This document shows positions 43,775 through 53,830 of a stretch of 64,000 nt of DNA, piece by piece. The number at the start of each line of letters is the position of its first letter. The first letter of the stretch is position 1. Under the pieces are notes generated by a model. It saw only the letters and a program-made list of their open reading frames with translations, was not told where the DNA came from and searched no databases. Source of the DNA: Acidobacteriota bacterium (GTDB taxonomy: Bacteria; Acidobacteriota; Terriglobia; Bryobacterales; Bryobacteraceae); contig JAKOTR010000031.1 in the NCBI GenBank assembly GCA_029776225.1, positions 62,001 through 126,000 of the forward strand, read 5' to 3'. The position numbers were made by a program, and so were the translations under genes.

Positions 43775-46700
43775 AGGCTATTGCAGAGCTATATGGGCTC
43801 GTGGGCTCTGGCTGGTCGGGAACGGCCTCTTTGATACACTCAACCACCGCTCGAGCACGGCCTGCCACAGAGCTCTGGCTGGTCGGGAACGGCCTCTTTG
43901 ATACACTCTTCAAGTCCCCGGACGTCGGCCGTTCACCGCTCTGGCTGGTCGGGAACGGCCTCTTTGATACACTCCGGAAGGCAACTACCGGAAGGATTCA
44001 GAAGGCTCTGGCTGGTCGGGAACGGCCTCTTTGATACACTCATGCCCCCTAAAAGCAAAACCTTCCATTGGGCTCTGGCTGGTCGGGAACGGCCTCTTTG
44101 ATACACTCTTCCATTTTCGGCGGGAAATTCGTGAGCGCGCTCTGGCTGGTCGGGAACGGCCTCTTTGATACACTCCGGAAGGCAACTACCGGAAGGATTC
44201 AGAAGGCTCTGGCTGGTCGGGAACGGCCTCTTTGATACACTCCGAGATTGCCCGAGCGGAGCTGGCCCGGAGGCTCTGGCTGGTCGGGAACGGCCTCTTT
44301 GATACACTCTTCAAGTCCCCGGACGTCGGCCGTTCACCGCTCTGGCTGGTCGGGAACGGCCTCTTTGATACACTCCGCGGCCGGAGAATCCCTGAAGTTG
44401 GACGGGCTCTGGCTGGTCGGGAACGGCCTCTTTGATACACTCGTGACAGCTGCAATCCCTTGGCGTCCGAGCGCTCTGGCTGGTCGGGAACGGCCTCTTT
44501 GATACACTCTTTCCTTGTTCCGTCCGATCCAGCCACCGGCTCTGGCTGGTCGGGAACGGCCTCTTTGATACACTCAGACAGCGAGCGGAAAGTACCGCCC
44601 CGGAGGCTCTGGCTGGTCGGGAACGGCCTCTTTGATACACTCCAGTTGAGTAGCTATATTCGCTGTTTTCCGCTCTGGCTGGTCGGGAACGGCCTCTTTG
44701 ATACACTCGCCCTATGCGCTGTTTCGTTGGGTCGGGCGTGCTCTGGCTGGTCGGGAACGGCCTCTTTGATACACTCGATTATGGTTCGTGGTGGGATGAA
44801 AAATGTGCTCTGGCTGGTCGGGAACGGCCTCTTTGATACACTCCATCGACCAGGTGGAAGCCGCGCTGCTGGCGCTCTGGCTGGTCGGGAACGGCCTCTT
44901 TGATACACTCCCACTGCACCATTGGTAGCTTCACCTGTCCGCTCTGGCTGGTCGGGAACGGCCTCTTTGATACACTCATTCCGGTTTTCACCAGCTCTGG
45001 CACGGCGGCTCTGGCTGGTCGGGAACGGCCTCTTTGATACACTCCGTAATAGCTGTTGACGGTCGGGCAACGGGGCTCTGGCTGGTCGGGAACGGCCTCT
45101 TTGATACACTCTTCTACGCGGGAGAGGGCAAGCGGAAAGACGCTCTGGCTGGTCGGGAACGGCCTCTTTGATACACTCACGGCCGCTACGCGCACCGGGA
45201 CCGCGATAGCTCTGGCTGGTCGGGAACGGCCTCTTTGATACACTCAAAGGGGCGCTTGATTCTGACGGCATCCTGGCTCTGGCTGGTCGGGAACGGCCTC
45301 TTTGATACACTCCCGGTGATGCCGTCCGAGGACGAGCAATCGGCTCTGGCTGGTCGGGAACGGCCTCTTTGATACACTCCTTCGAGCGCCCACAGGCGCC
45401 CGTCCTGTTGCTCTGGCTGGTCGGGAACGGCCTCTTTGATACACTCCGAATGCCTGCAGTGGCGAGTAGTGATCCTGGCTCTGGCTGGTCGGGAACGGCC
45501 TCTTTGATACACTCTGGCCTTCAGTTCCTCTACCGTCATCTGAGCTCTGGCTGGTCGGGAACGGCCTCTTTGATACACTCCGATTGTTGATAGGCAACTC
45601 GTGGTCTGCGCTCTGGCTGGTCGGGAACGGCCTCTTTGATACACTCCAGAAGGCTGGTGGGACCCCAATCCCAACGGCTCTGGCTGGTCGGGAACGGCCT
45701 CTTTGATACACTCGTACTCCGGCATAGGGATCGGAGCCGGCCCGCTCTGGCTGGTCGGGAACGGCCTCTTTGATACACTCGCCCGTTCGGAAACCTCTTT
45801 ACTCCTCCGAGGCTCTGGCTGGTCGGGAACGGCCTCTTTGATACACTCACAAATGGGTGGAGGTATTCCGACGAATGGGCTCTGGCTGGTCGGGAGCGGC
45901 CTCTTTGATACACTCACAGGATGATGGACGAATCCCGGCGTATGTGCTCTGGCTGGTCGGGAACGGCCTCTTTGATACACTCAATGGCAGGCGGCGGCGT
46001 GGATGCTGGAGAGCTCTGGCTGGTCGGGAACGGCCTCTTTGATACACTCCGATCTGGTCTTCGAGCTTCATGCTCGGATGCTCTGGCTGGTCGGGAACGG
46101 CCTCTTTGATACACTCTCCTGCGGAGTATGGGGCGCACTCCTTGCGGCTCTGGCTGGTCGGGAACGGCCTCTTTGATACACTCGGCGCGCGCGTGGTCTT
46201 AACCACCACGCGGGCTCTGGCTGGTCGGGAACGGCCTCTTTGATACACTCTCAGTCCGCTCTTTCCCTGAGCCCCGCTGGGCTCTGGCTGGTCGGGAACG
46301 GCCTCTTTGATACACTCACAACGAGTTAGTCAACCACATTCCTACAGGCTCTGGCTGGTCGGGAACGGCCTCTTTGATACACTCAAGGACTACGAAGTAA
46401 TCGCCGTGGAACTGGCTCTGGCTGGTCGGGAACGGCCTCTTTGATACACTCCGATCCTAATTCGGCCCACGTGGTTTCATCGCTCTGGCTGGTCGGGAAC
46501 GGCCTCTTTGATACACTCGAGGTCGCTGAGCGTGCCGCTGGCGAGGTTGCTCTGGCTGGTCGGGAACGGCCTCTTTGATACACTCTGTCAGGACTGACAA
46601 CGTCGGTCCTGCCCAGCTCTGGCTGGTCGGGAACGGCCTCTTTGATACACTCCCAGCGACGCTGGAGGATATCGTAGCGTCCGCTCTGGCTGGTCGGGAA

Positions 46701-49196
46701 CGGCCTCTTTGATACACTCCATCCAGCGCCCACAGGCGTCCGTTTCGTTGCTCTGGCTGGTCGGGAACGGCCTCTTTGATACACTCGTCGCGGGCGCCGG
46801 CATGAGACGTGTCCGGGCTCTGGCTGGTCGGGAACGGCCTCTTTGATACACTCGGTGGTGGCAATATAAAGAACCCCGCGTGAGCTCTGGCTGGTCGGGA
46901 ACGGCCTCTTTGATACACTCTCAACTCCAGCCCGATCCTGCGGGCGGTTTGCTCTGGCTGGTCGGGAACGGCCTCTTTGATACACTCCGCAACCCTGCGC
47001 TCTACGGTGACGATCTGGCTCTGGCTGGTCGGGAACGGCCTCTTTGATACACTCCATCGACCCATTGGGAGACATCACGCCCGTGCTCTGGCTGGTCGGG
47101 AACGGCCTCTTTGATACACTCAATGGCATCCGTGGTAATTACTACATCTTCGCTCTGGCTGGTCGGGAACGGCCTCTTTGATACACTCAGCCCGAGACTT
47201 CGCCGCTTGTAGGCTTGTGCTCTGGCTGGTCGGGAACGGCCTCTTTGATACACTCGAGAGTTAACGATGCCATCAGTCTTGTTCGCTCTGGCTGGTCGGG
47301 AACGGCCTCTTTGATACACTCTTTGGCCGGGAGAGATAATACATCCCCTTCGCTCTGGCTGGTCGGGAACGGCCTCTTTGATACACTCCCAGCGACACGA
47401 AGTATTTCCTGCTCGCTGGCTCTGGCTGGTCGGGAACGGCCTCTTTGATACACTCCTTGAGTTTCCGAGTTCCACAGATACAGAAGCTCTGGCTGGTCGG
47501 GAACGGCCTCTTTGATACACTCGACATCAATGTTGTGGTCGTAGGGGAAGATGCTCTGGCTGGTCGGGAACGGCCTCTTTGATACACTCTTGCGCTCCTG
47601 CACGTCTTTCCGCATCATGGCTCTGGCTGGTCGGGAACGGCCTCTTTGATACACTCATGACCACGAGCCAACCGTCGCCTATTCGGGCTCTGGCTGGTCG
47701 GGAACGGCCTCTTTGATACACTCAACTCGACTCAGAACTGAAATCGATCGCTGGCTCTGGCTGGTCGGGAACGGCCTCTTTGATACACTCCGATGAGGAC
47801 GGAGATGTCCACTGCGCGAAGCTCTGGCTGGTCGGGAACGGCCTCTTTGATACACTCGAAATCGAGACACACGTAGTTGGTCCGCTGCTCTGGCTGGTCG
47901 GGAACGGCCTCTTTGATACACTCCGGCGCCAGCATGACGCCGCACAGCCGGAGGCTCTGGCTGGTCGGGAACGGCCTCTTTGATACACTCGAGCCTCTGA
48001 CATCTCAGCCGCGGCCCCGCGCTCTGGCTGGTCGGGAACGGCCTCTTTGATACACTCCATCTTCTTGACCCGCGGGTTGCTCAGATGCTCTGGCTGGTCG
48101 GGAACGGCCTCTTTGATACACTCCCCACCGAAGGCCCCTATATTCGTGGGGCCGCTCTGGCTGGTCGGGAACGGCCTCTTTGATACACTCTGGAGCGAAT
48201 CAATGCCGAAGCGGAGGCGGGCTCTGGCTGGTCGGGAACGGCCTCTTTGATACACTCGCTCTCATGAGTGCCTCGCCAGACATCAGCGCTCTGGCTGGTC
48301 GGGAACGGCCTCTTTGATACACTCTCCCCGTCGCACATCGCTTGAAGCACCGACGCTCTGGCTGGTCGGGAACGGCCTCTTTGATACACTCGGAGGTAGC
48401 ATAGGATGACAGCAGCGCTTGGCTCTGGCTGGTCGGGAACGGCCTCTTTGATACACTCGCTTGCTCGCCTTCCAGCAGCGCTCGGCCTGCTCTGGCTGGT
48501 CGGGAACGGCCTCTTTGATACACTCGGACAGGCTGAACGATATTCTCTACGGTCGCGCTCTGGCTGGTCGGGAACGGCCTCTTTGATACACTCCCTCTCC
48601 GCTGCCGCAAAAGGCGACATGACGCTCTGGCTGGTCGGGAACGGCCTCTTTGATACACTCTCTCAGTCTCTTCTCTGGCATCGAGGCAGCGCTCTGGCTG
48701 GTCGGGAACGGCCTCTTTGATACACTCGCCCATCAACGAGGCCATCCAGAAAGCCCGGCTCTGGCTGGTCGGGAACGGCCTCTTTGATACACTCGACAGA
48801 CAATCTTGGTCCGCCCGTCCTTGTGCTCTGGCTGGTCGGGAACGGCCTCTTTGATACACTCACGTAGAGCGCTCGAAACTCATGCTTCAGAGCTCTGGCT
48901 GGTCGGGAACGGCCTCTTTGATACACTCTCACGGTCAAGGAGCTGATCGACAGGTATTGCTCTGGCTGGTCGGGAACGGCCTCTTTGATACACTCTTGGG
49001 AGCGCGGGGCAGTGGTGCCCGAGGGGCTCTGGCTGGTCGGGAACGGCCTCTTTGATACACTCGTTACGTCGTCGAAGAAGAACCTGACGTCTGCTCTGGC
49101 TGGTCGGGAACGGCCTCTTTGATACACTCAACAGGCAAGCGATTACTGGTGGACGTCTCGCTCTGGCTGGTCGGGAACGGCCTCTTTGATACACTC
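43738..49196 (+). CRISPR. Type II-C CRISPR array: 82 repeats, 81 spacers
   Basis: Eighty-one repeats of 37 bp start at 43805, 43872, 43938 and so on to 49160, plus the degenerate repeat at 43738. The repeat begins GCTCTGGCTGGTCGGGAACG and ends GGCCTCTTTGATACACTC. Spacing is nearly always 67 (a few 66 or 68), giving spacers of 29-31. Only one intact repeat, at 45879-45915, carries a substitution (A to G at position 18). Two spacers are present twice: 43909-43937 equals 44309-44337 (approximately 44310-44338 by repeat boundary), and 43975-44004 equals 44176-44205 within the same end. The transcribed strand is plus, judged by the anti-repeat at 53718, the terminator after the last repeat, and the TGATACACT extended -10 at the end of each repeat. 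Confidence 0.98.
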
Positions 49197-49199
49197 TAG

Positions 49200-49238
49200 T
49201 GGCTCGCATCTCCATGAGATGCGAGCCATTTATGTTTC
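49200..49238 (+). terminator. Rho-independent terminator after the last repeat
   Basis: A perfect 13-bp stem, TGGCTCGCATCTC and its complement, with a 3-base CAT loop (49200-49228), followed on the plus strand by TTTATGTTT. It starts three bases after the final repeat. On the minus strand no T-run follows the stem, so it should stop array transcripts running towards cas2 rather than the cas mRNA. Confidence 0.75.
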
Positions 49239-49332
49239 GTTCGTCAATCGAAAACCGACCATTCAGGCGTGCACTGGCCATAGCGCATCTTCAATTTTTC
49301 TTAGTTTTTGAACTTCGTGGCCTCCCGGCCCT
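49229..49332. other. Region between array and cas2, probable adaptation leader
   Basis: About 100 bases, AT-richer than the surroundings, with T-runs (CAATTTTTCTTAGTTTTTG). It flanks the end of the array where repeats are perfect, opposite the degenerate end. By the usual rule this is where new spacers are inserted, although it lies downstream of the array in the inferred direction of transcription. No promoter pointing into the array was recognised. Confidence 0.4.
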
Positions 49333-49665
49333 CTAGAAAAGCGAGATCTGCGTTGGCGCCGATTCCACCCTTCCGCGAATCCTGGCGTTGTACACCTCCA
49401 TCTTTCCGAATTGATGATCAGTGACGAGCAGCAAACGCACCTGCCCTCCCGGCGGCAGGGCACGTACAATGTGAGTTTTCAAACTGTCTGCTGCTTGTTC
49501 GCTTGGCAAATGCTTTGCATAGACGGAGAGCTGCAACTGCGTGAAGCCCCGTGAAAGGATTTCTTTCCTGAAGTGGGCGTACTGTTGCCGCTGTTCCCGG
49601 CTTTTGACCGGAAGATCGAACAGCACAAACAGCCACATGACTCGATAGCCGGAAATGCTGCTCAT
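49333..49665 (-). CDS. cas2: CRISPR-associated endonuclease Cas2
   Basis: A 110-residue Cas2 that joins Cas1 in the spacer integrase. The first strand reads MWLFVLFDLPVKS, with the conserved aspartate; later LQLSVYAKHLPSEQAAD and RLLLVTDHQFGKM follow the ferredoxin-like fold. The ATG at 49665 lies 4 bases after the cas1 stop. The frame is open for 42 more codons upstream, but those overlap cas1 and are not Cas2-like. Confidence 0.93.
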   Translation of the reverse strand: MSSISGYRVMWLFVLFDLPVKSREQRQQYAHFRKEILSRGFTQLQLSVYAKHLPSEQAADSLKTHIVRALPPGGQVRLLLVTDHQFGKMEVYNARIRGRVESAPTQISLF

Positions 49666-49669
49666 CGGC

Positions 49670-50632
49670 TCAGCCCGTTCGCCGGATGCCTTCCTTTGCA
49701 GTGAGCCCCGTTTCGCGGCCAACTGGTCTGCGTTCCACAGGAAGGCGATCCCCAGGCAACCATTCAGGTATCCATAATCGCTGAGCTTCACCCGTAACCG
49801 CCGCGGCTAAAGACTGAGCGACCCGCGCGAGAATATCAAAAAGGGTTCGGCTTTCACCTTCCACCAGAAATCGCGCAGCCAGGGCTTCAATGAGCCGCCT
49901 CTTTGCGTCCCGTTCAAGTGGCCCGATGTCGGAATTCGCAACGCATCGATCAACGATGGGCCGGAACGGCTCCATGATGTCGTCAGCCAAAGCGAAGGCA
50001 TTCGCTTTGTTCCGATGCGCGAGACCAAAGGTTGGGTGCAAACCGCTGCCACAAATAGCGCGAGCCGCCATGGCTCTCAACACCGCATACCCGTAGTCCA
50101 GCCAGTGGTTCCGCTCGTCTTCTTCTTTGCTCCGCACAAACCGGGGATCGCCGAACACGAGGCGCCAGTAACGGTGCGCAGCCCGGGCCTCGATATTGTC
50201 CGGATCGCCTGACCGGACACGCCGAGCCAACGCCCGAAGCCCAGCGTCCGTTCCCATCCTTTCTTCCAGCACGCGCGCCTGCGCTGAAATCTTCGCGCGC
50301 ACGACCTGCTGCCACAGGCGCTTCCGGCGCGGCAGGGTCAGGCGCGATTGGTGAGTGAAGCGTTCAGCCTGTACGTGGTGGCTTTCGAGCGGCAGCAACA
50401 TGGCAACTGGCCGTCGGCGCGCGTCGCAGGCCACCAGGCTTGCGCCCGCAGTCGCCAATTCTCCCAACACCGCCTGCGTGAACACCACTTCCCGATGAGA
50501 AACAATCACCGCAGCAATTTCCGAGCAGGGGATCGCATCCAACTCCTCTCCTTCGTGCCTTACCACGAGCAGGCCGTTGCGAATGGACAGTCTTACAGGC
50601 CGCTCGGAAAAATCCAAAATCCTGTTAGTCAT
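49670..50632 (-). CDS. cas1: CRISPR-associated integrase Cas1
   Basis: A 320-residue Cas1, the integrase that inserts new spacers. The metal ligands are Glu 148 in PDNIEARAAHRYW, His 206 in GLHPTFGLAHRNKANAF and Asp 218 in LADDIMEPFRP. The ATG at 50632 overlaps the last 8 bases of cas9 (ATGACTAA), so translation is coupled. The sequence type and the cas9-cas1-cas2 order without csn2 or cas4 place the locus in subtype II-C. Confidence 0.96.
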   Translation of the reverse strand: MTNRILDFSERPVRLSIRNGLLVVRHEGEELDAIPCSEIAAVIVSHREVVFTQAVLGELATAGASLVACDARRRPVAMLLPLESHHVQAERFTHQSRLTLPRRKRLWQQVVRAKISAQARVLEERMGTDAGLRALARRVRSGDPDNIEARAAHRYWRLVFGDPRFVRSKEEDERNHWLDYGYAVLRAMAARAICGSGLHPTFGLAHRNKANAFALADDIMEPFRPIVDRCVANSDIGPLERDAKRRLIEALAARFLVEGESRTLFDILARVAQSLAAAVTGEAQRLWIPEWLPGDRLPVERRPVGRETGLTAKEGIRRTG

Positions 50633-53600
50633 GAGCGTCCACAATATCGCCGAGCGGTGTCACTACAACCTTCCGGCAACCCAGTTTCATCAGTGTGTTC
50701 AATGCCACGTCCCAGATTTCAGCATCCTTCTTCAACCGGGCATCTGTGGCAGGCTGCAATTCGAAAGATCCACGCGTCCGTGCACTTCGAACACACCATA
50801 ATGTCTCCGGCTGATCGGGCGCGCGGCGCACGGCAACCATGTCCCCTTCGCTGAGAGAGAAACAGAACTGCGTATTAGGGCCATGATCCCGTTGCACGAT
50901 TCTTACGCCCTCATGACGGCGCCGATAACGTTCCATCGCCTCAAGCCTCGATACCGCTCGAAAATGCCACCGTTTCGGCAATCCCGACTTTGGGTCTGTT
51001 TCCGCCCATATCTCGATGTGGTGGTTCCCGCCAGGGATGACGTGCCGGCGGCGCTCAGGCCTGTCCTCGGCTATCGAACGAACCGTCTCAACCTGAAAAC
51101 ACCGAACTCGCTTGATCGGAATCTTCCGGCCATTGCTTTCAATAAATGGCCAGTTACCCTCGAACTTCTTTGCGTCGCTGCCGACCGCTTCCCAAGCCGC
51201 CCTGACGATCTCGCGGATTCTCTCGTCGACGATCGCCTCGATATCCGTTTTCGTCAAGCTGGTCACCGGCTTCCGGCAGCGGACGACCATCTTTCCTTCC
51301 CGCTGTTCGGGTGCGCTGTAGTACGTCTCGTTGTGCAGCGCTCCCTTCAGGCGCCGCTTGGGGCGATGTGACACGACGCAGCGCAACACTGCGTTTCTGG
51401 CCTGTTCGCGAAAACCCGGCCACGGATCGGGAAGCGATCCAAACCGGCGATGCCCTTCGGCCCGAGCCCGTCTCGCGGCGTCGGCGAGTTGTTGAATCTG
51501 AGCCTGCGTAGCCAGCGCGACCGCGATCGCATCTACGGCATGATGCCGGTAGTCGTCGCGGTTCTTTTCAGGTTTTTCATTCAGTATCCGGTTCAGGTCC
51601 CATTTCTGCCGCAGAAATGCAGTAACGGCGCCTGCACAGACGATAATTCGGTTGTTATCCGGCCGGTCAATTCCGAACAGCAAGCCCAGGTATTTGGCAG
51701 CCAGACGAGAAGCGTACCTTGTGTCACATAACTGCCGGCTGACGAATTCCCCAAGCAGCTTTTCAGCGTCCGTTTCGGTCATGATGAAGCGGCGCAGCTT
51801 TGCAACATTGCGGAAGGCACGCACGCGCTCCACCATCAATGGCCACTCCTCGGTATGCCCAAACGCTTCCCACGGAGTTCGGTTGCCCTTCAGCCTGTTG
51901 AATCCGGCTTCGCAAAGAGTCTTGTTCTGGAAGGAGTCGTCGAGGCACCGGTCGAAGGGGATGATGTGTTCGACGTCGAACCGGGGGTGATCGCCAAATA
52001 ACGCTTCAAGGCTGATCGGCTGTCCAGAGTAGGGGCAATGCCTGCCGCACTCCAACCACAGAAGGTACTTTTCTATCTGGCGGCTCGGAACGTTGTCTCC
52101 GAGATACGGGCGTAGCGCCTCCCTGGCCTCCTCCCGAAGTTTTCTGCGCTGCTGGTTACGCCTGGCCTCCTTTCTTCTTTCCTCTCTCGATCGCTTCATG
52201 TCCCGCGCCAGTTCGATATGGATCGAAGCCGGTTTGCCGAACCGGCGAATGACGGCGTTCACTGTTTTCCGCAGTTCACTCAAGGCCCGGATAACAGCGG
52301 GATTCCGTATGTCCTTAAGCCCTGGAGCTTCCAGCACGGGCGGGAGATAGTCCAGCGGTTCTTTTTCCTCGAATTGCTCCGGCCAGAGTTTCCGCCGCGC
52401 CTCTCCAAACGTCATTCCCTGCTCCATGAAAGGCAACGCCTTGCAGATAGCCTTTGACGAGAGCCTGGAATAGCCGGAAGGCAGAGCGACTTCACACAGT
52501 CGTTGCGCGACATCTGGCGAATATCCCCACTTTTCAGTCAAACACCGGAACAAATCTTCGTCCGTCTCATTCCGCCTCGCGTCCCCAAGGTCTGCAACCA
52601 ATTCCCGTTGCCTCTCTTCGGGCATTTCCAGCCAGGAGGACCCAAGAGCGGCAAACATACGAGAGGAAACAATGTCACCGGGAAGATTCGTGTCGCCATC
52701 CTCTTCGATCGAAAAACGGGAAGAAGCGGGGAGCGACAGCAGCTTCCTAACCTGCGGAAAAGAAATTTTTTCTTTCGTGCGTGTCGCCTCGATCAGAGTT
52801 TGGCGTTCGTGATCTTCCAGTTTGCGAGGCGCAACCCCCTTCTGCACTACCATCAAATTGTTAATGGCGTTCAGTACGCGAAATCGCTGTGCCTCAATCG
52901 TCCATAGTGGAGCCCGTTTTTCACCCGGCTCCAGTTCGCAATCGCCGACCAGATCATCACTTGGCTTCAGAGGGCGCTGATAGAAAATCGCCCGCTCCAG
53001 GACCTGCCGCCTGGCATCGGTTAACACGTCGGGGTAATGCTGCTGCTGAGCGGTCCAGATCGCCGCAAACTCCTCTTCGTACATCCTCCGGTGCGTCCTC
53101 TGGCCACGAATTCTTGTCTCGTGTGGATTCAGTTTGGAGAAGTATTCCCCCAATGTCCGGCTGCCGCTGGCGTGAATCTCCTTCCACAGCCCTTCGATAC
53201 TTTTCTTGAACTCACTCGAATTCTCACTCTGATCGAGTGCCGCCCGGCCGCGAAAGCCGCGCCTTTGGGCTAGGTGATAAAGCGCTCGGCCGATCTCATA
53301 GAGCGTGAGTTTATGATCCAGACTTCTTGCTCGCAGGTAGTAAGGCAGCACTTCGGTTTCCGGATACTTGAGGGCAAGCTCCGCGTCGATTGCCGGCAGG
53401 ATCTTTTCACGGTCTCCGCATGGCAGCAGGCCGTACTGCTGCAAGATGCGGAATACATTGAGCAACCTGCGGCGGCGCCTGTCCGTTTGCCGCCGTTGCT
53501 GCCGGGCCAGGCGCCGCTGCCGGGCGCGTGATTCTTCATTGCCGGATGCATAGTCGCCCTCGAAACCGGGAGTAAAAATCCTCACGCCAGTCCAGACGAT

Positions 53601-53687
53601 CTCACGGTTCGACTTATCGATGAGCGCGGCGCCGAGCGAATTAACCCCGAGGTCGATGCCGAGAATGTAAGAGTTGGCTCTTGACAT
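50625..53687 (-). CDS. cas9: Type II-C CRISPR effector nuclease Cas9 (compact, 1020 residues)
   Basis: RNA-guided DNA nuclease. RuvC-I is ILGIDLGVNSLGAAL with Asp 12; the arginine-rich bridge helix spans 52-82; RuvC-II is SIHIELARDMKRS with Glu 492; the HNH domain spans about 545-610 with DVEHIIPFDR (catalytic His 574), Asn 588 and Asn 597; RuvC-III is HHAVDAIAVA with His 716 and Asp 719. The C-terminal 290 residues form the wedge and PAM-interacting part. All catalytic residues are present. The short helical lobe and total length are typical of II-C and close to Staphylococcus and Campylobacter proteins in size. AGGTGA lies 7 bases before the ATG. The PAM cannot be read from sequence. Confidence 0.97.
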   Translation of the reverse strand: MSRANSYILGIDLGVNSLGAALIDKSNREIVWTGVRIFTPGFEGDYASGNEESRARQRRLARQQRRQTDRRRRRLLNVFRILQQYGLLPCGDREKILPAIDAELALKYPETEVLPYYLRARSLDHKLTLYEIGRALYHLAQRRGFRGRAALDQSENSSEFKKSIEGLWKEIHASGSRTLGEYFSKLNPHETRIRGQRTHRRMYEEEFAAIWTAQQQHYPDVLTDARRQVLERAIFYQRPLKPSDDLVGDCELEPGEKRAPLWTIEAQRFRVLNAINNLMVVQKGVAPRKLEDHERQTLIEATRTKEKISFPQVRKLLSLPASSRFSIEEDGDTNLPGDIVSSRMFAALGSSWLEMPEERQRELVADLGDARRNETDEDLFRCLTEKWGYSPDVAQRLCEVALPSGYSRLSSKAICKALPFMEQGMTFGEARRKLWPEQFEEKEPLDYLPPVLEAPGLKDIRNPAVIRALSELRKTVNAVIRRFGKPASIHIELARDMKRSREERRKEARRNQQRRKLREEAREALRPYLGDNVPSRQIEKYLLWLECGRHCPYSGQPISLEALFGDHPRFDVEHIIPFDRCLDDSFQNKTLCEAGFNRLKGNRTPWEAFGHTEEWPLMVERVRAFRNVAKLRRFIMTETDAEKLLGEFVSRQLCDTRYASRLAAKYLGLLFGIDRPDNNRIIVCAGAVTAFLRQKWDLNRILNEKPEKNRDDYRHHAVDAIAVALATQAQIQQLADAARRARAEGHRRFGSLPDPWPGFREQARNAVLRCVVSHRPKRRLKGALHNETYYSAPEQREGKMVVRCRKPVTSLTKTDIEAIVDERIREIVRAAWEAVGSDAKKFEGNWPFIESNGRKIPIKRVRCFQVETVRSIAEDRPERRRHVIPGGNHHIEIWAETDPKSGLPKRWHFRAVSRLEAMERYRRRHEGVRIVQRDHGPNTQFCFSLSEGDMVAVRRAPDQPETLWCVRSARTRGSFELQPATDARLKKDAEIWDVALNTLMKLGCRKVVVTPLGDIVDAHD

Positions 53688-53712
53688 GGGCTTTCACCTG
53701 TGCGATTTTAAA
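53681..53712 (+). promoter_or_regulatory. Possible tracrRNA promoter overlapping the cas9 start codon
   Basis: A perfect TTGACA at 53681-53686 overlaps the cas9 ATG (53687-53685, other strand). The -10 is weak: GATTTT at 53704 with 17-base spacing, or TTTAAA at 53707 with longer spacing. A start near 53715 would put the anti-repeat at the very 5' end of the RNA. Confidence 0.45.
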
Positions 53713-53718
53713 CTCCAG

Positions 53719-53727
53719 AGTGTATCA
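53719..53727 (-). promoter_or_regulatory. Possible cas9 promoter within the anti-repeat
   Basis: On the minus strand the anti-repeat reads TGATACACT, the same extended -10 as in every array repeat, here pointing at cas9 and 31 bases before its ATG. No other promoter-like site was seen in this short gap. Its retention could instead be due only to the need for crRNA pairing. Confidence 0.4.
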
Positions 53728-53805
53728 AAGAGGCCGTTTCCTTGCCGTGTCAGAGTAAGGTTACGTCCTACCGCGAGGTATCTGTTCTACAGTAGCCTCT
53801 ATGGA

Positions 53806-53830
53806 CGCCCCCTTAGGGGGCGATTTCAAT
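53806..53830 (+). terminator. tracrRNA terminator hairpin
   Basis: A 7-bp GC stem, CGCCCCC-TTA-GGGGGCG (53806-53822), followed by ATTTCAATTT. The T-tract is imperfect, but the position matches the 3' hairpin of tracrRNAs. Confidence 0.7.

Noticed and set aside
44107-44109. Transposon or phage remnant inside or next to the array
   Set aside because: No transposase, integrase or inverted repeats were seen anywhere in the array or its flanks.
43801-49200. Many open frames of 60-260 codons on both strands within the array (MYQRGRSRPARA- and ALAGRERPL-type proteins)
   Set aside because: They are translations of the CRISPR repeat in different frames; their regular motif is the 37-bp repeat itself.
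49197-49332. Leader promoter driving the array from the cas2 side (minus strand)
   Set aside because: No promoter-like site points that way, and the hairpin terminator and anti-repeat support plus-strand transcription.
53688-53760. tracrRNA on the minus strand, reading into cas9
   Set aside because: Only about 30 bases lie between the anti-repeat and the cas9 ATG, with no room for tail hairpins or terminator, whereas the plus strand has both.
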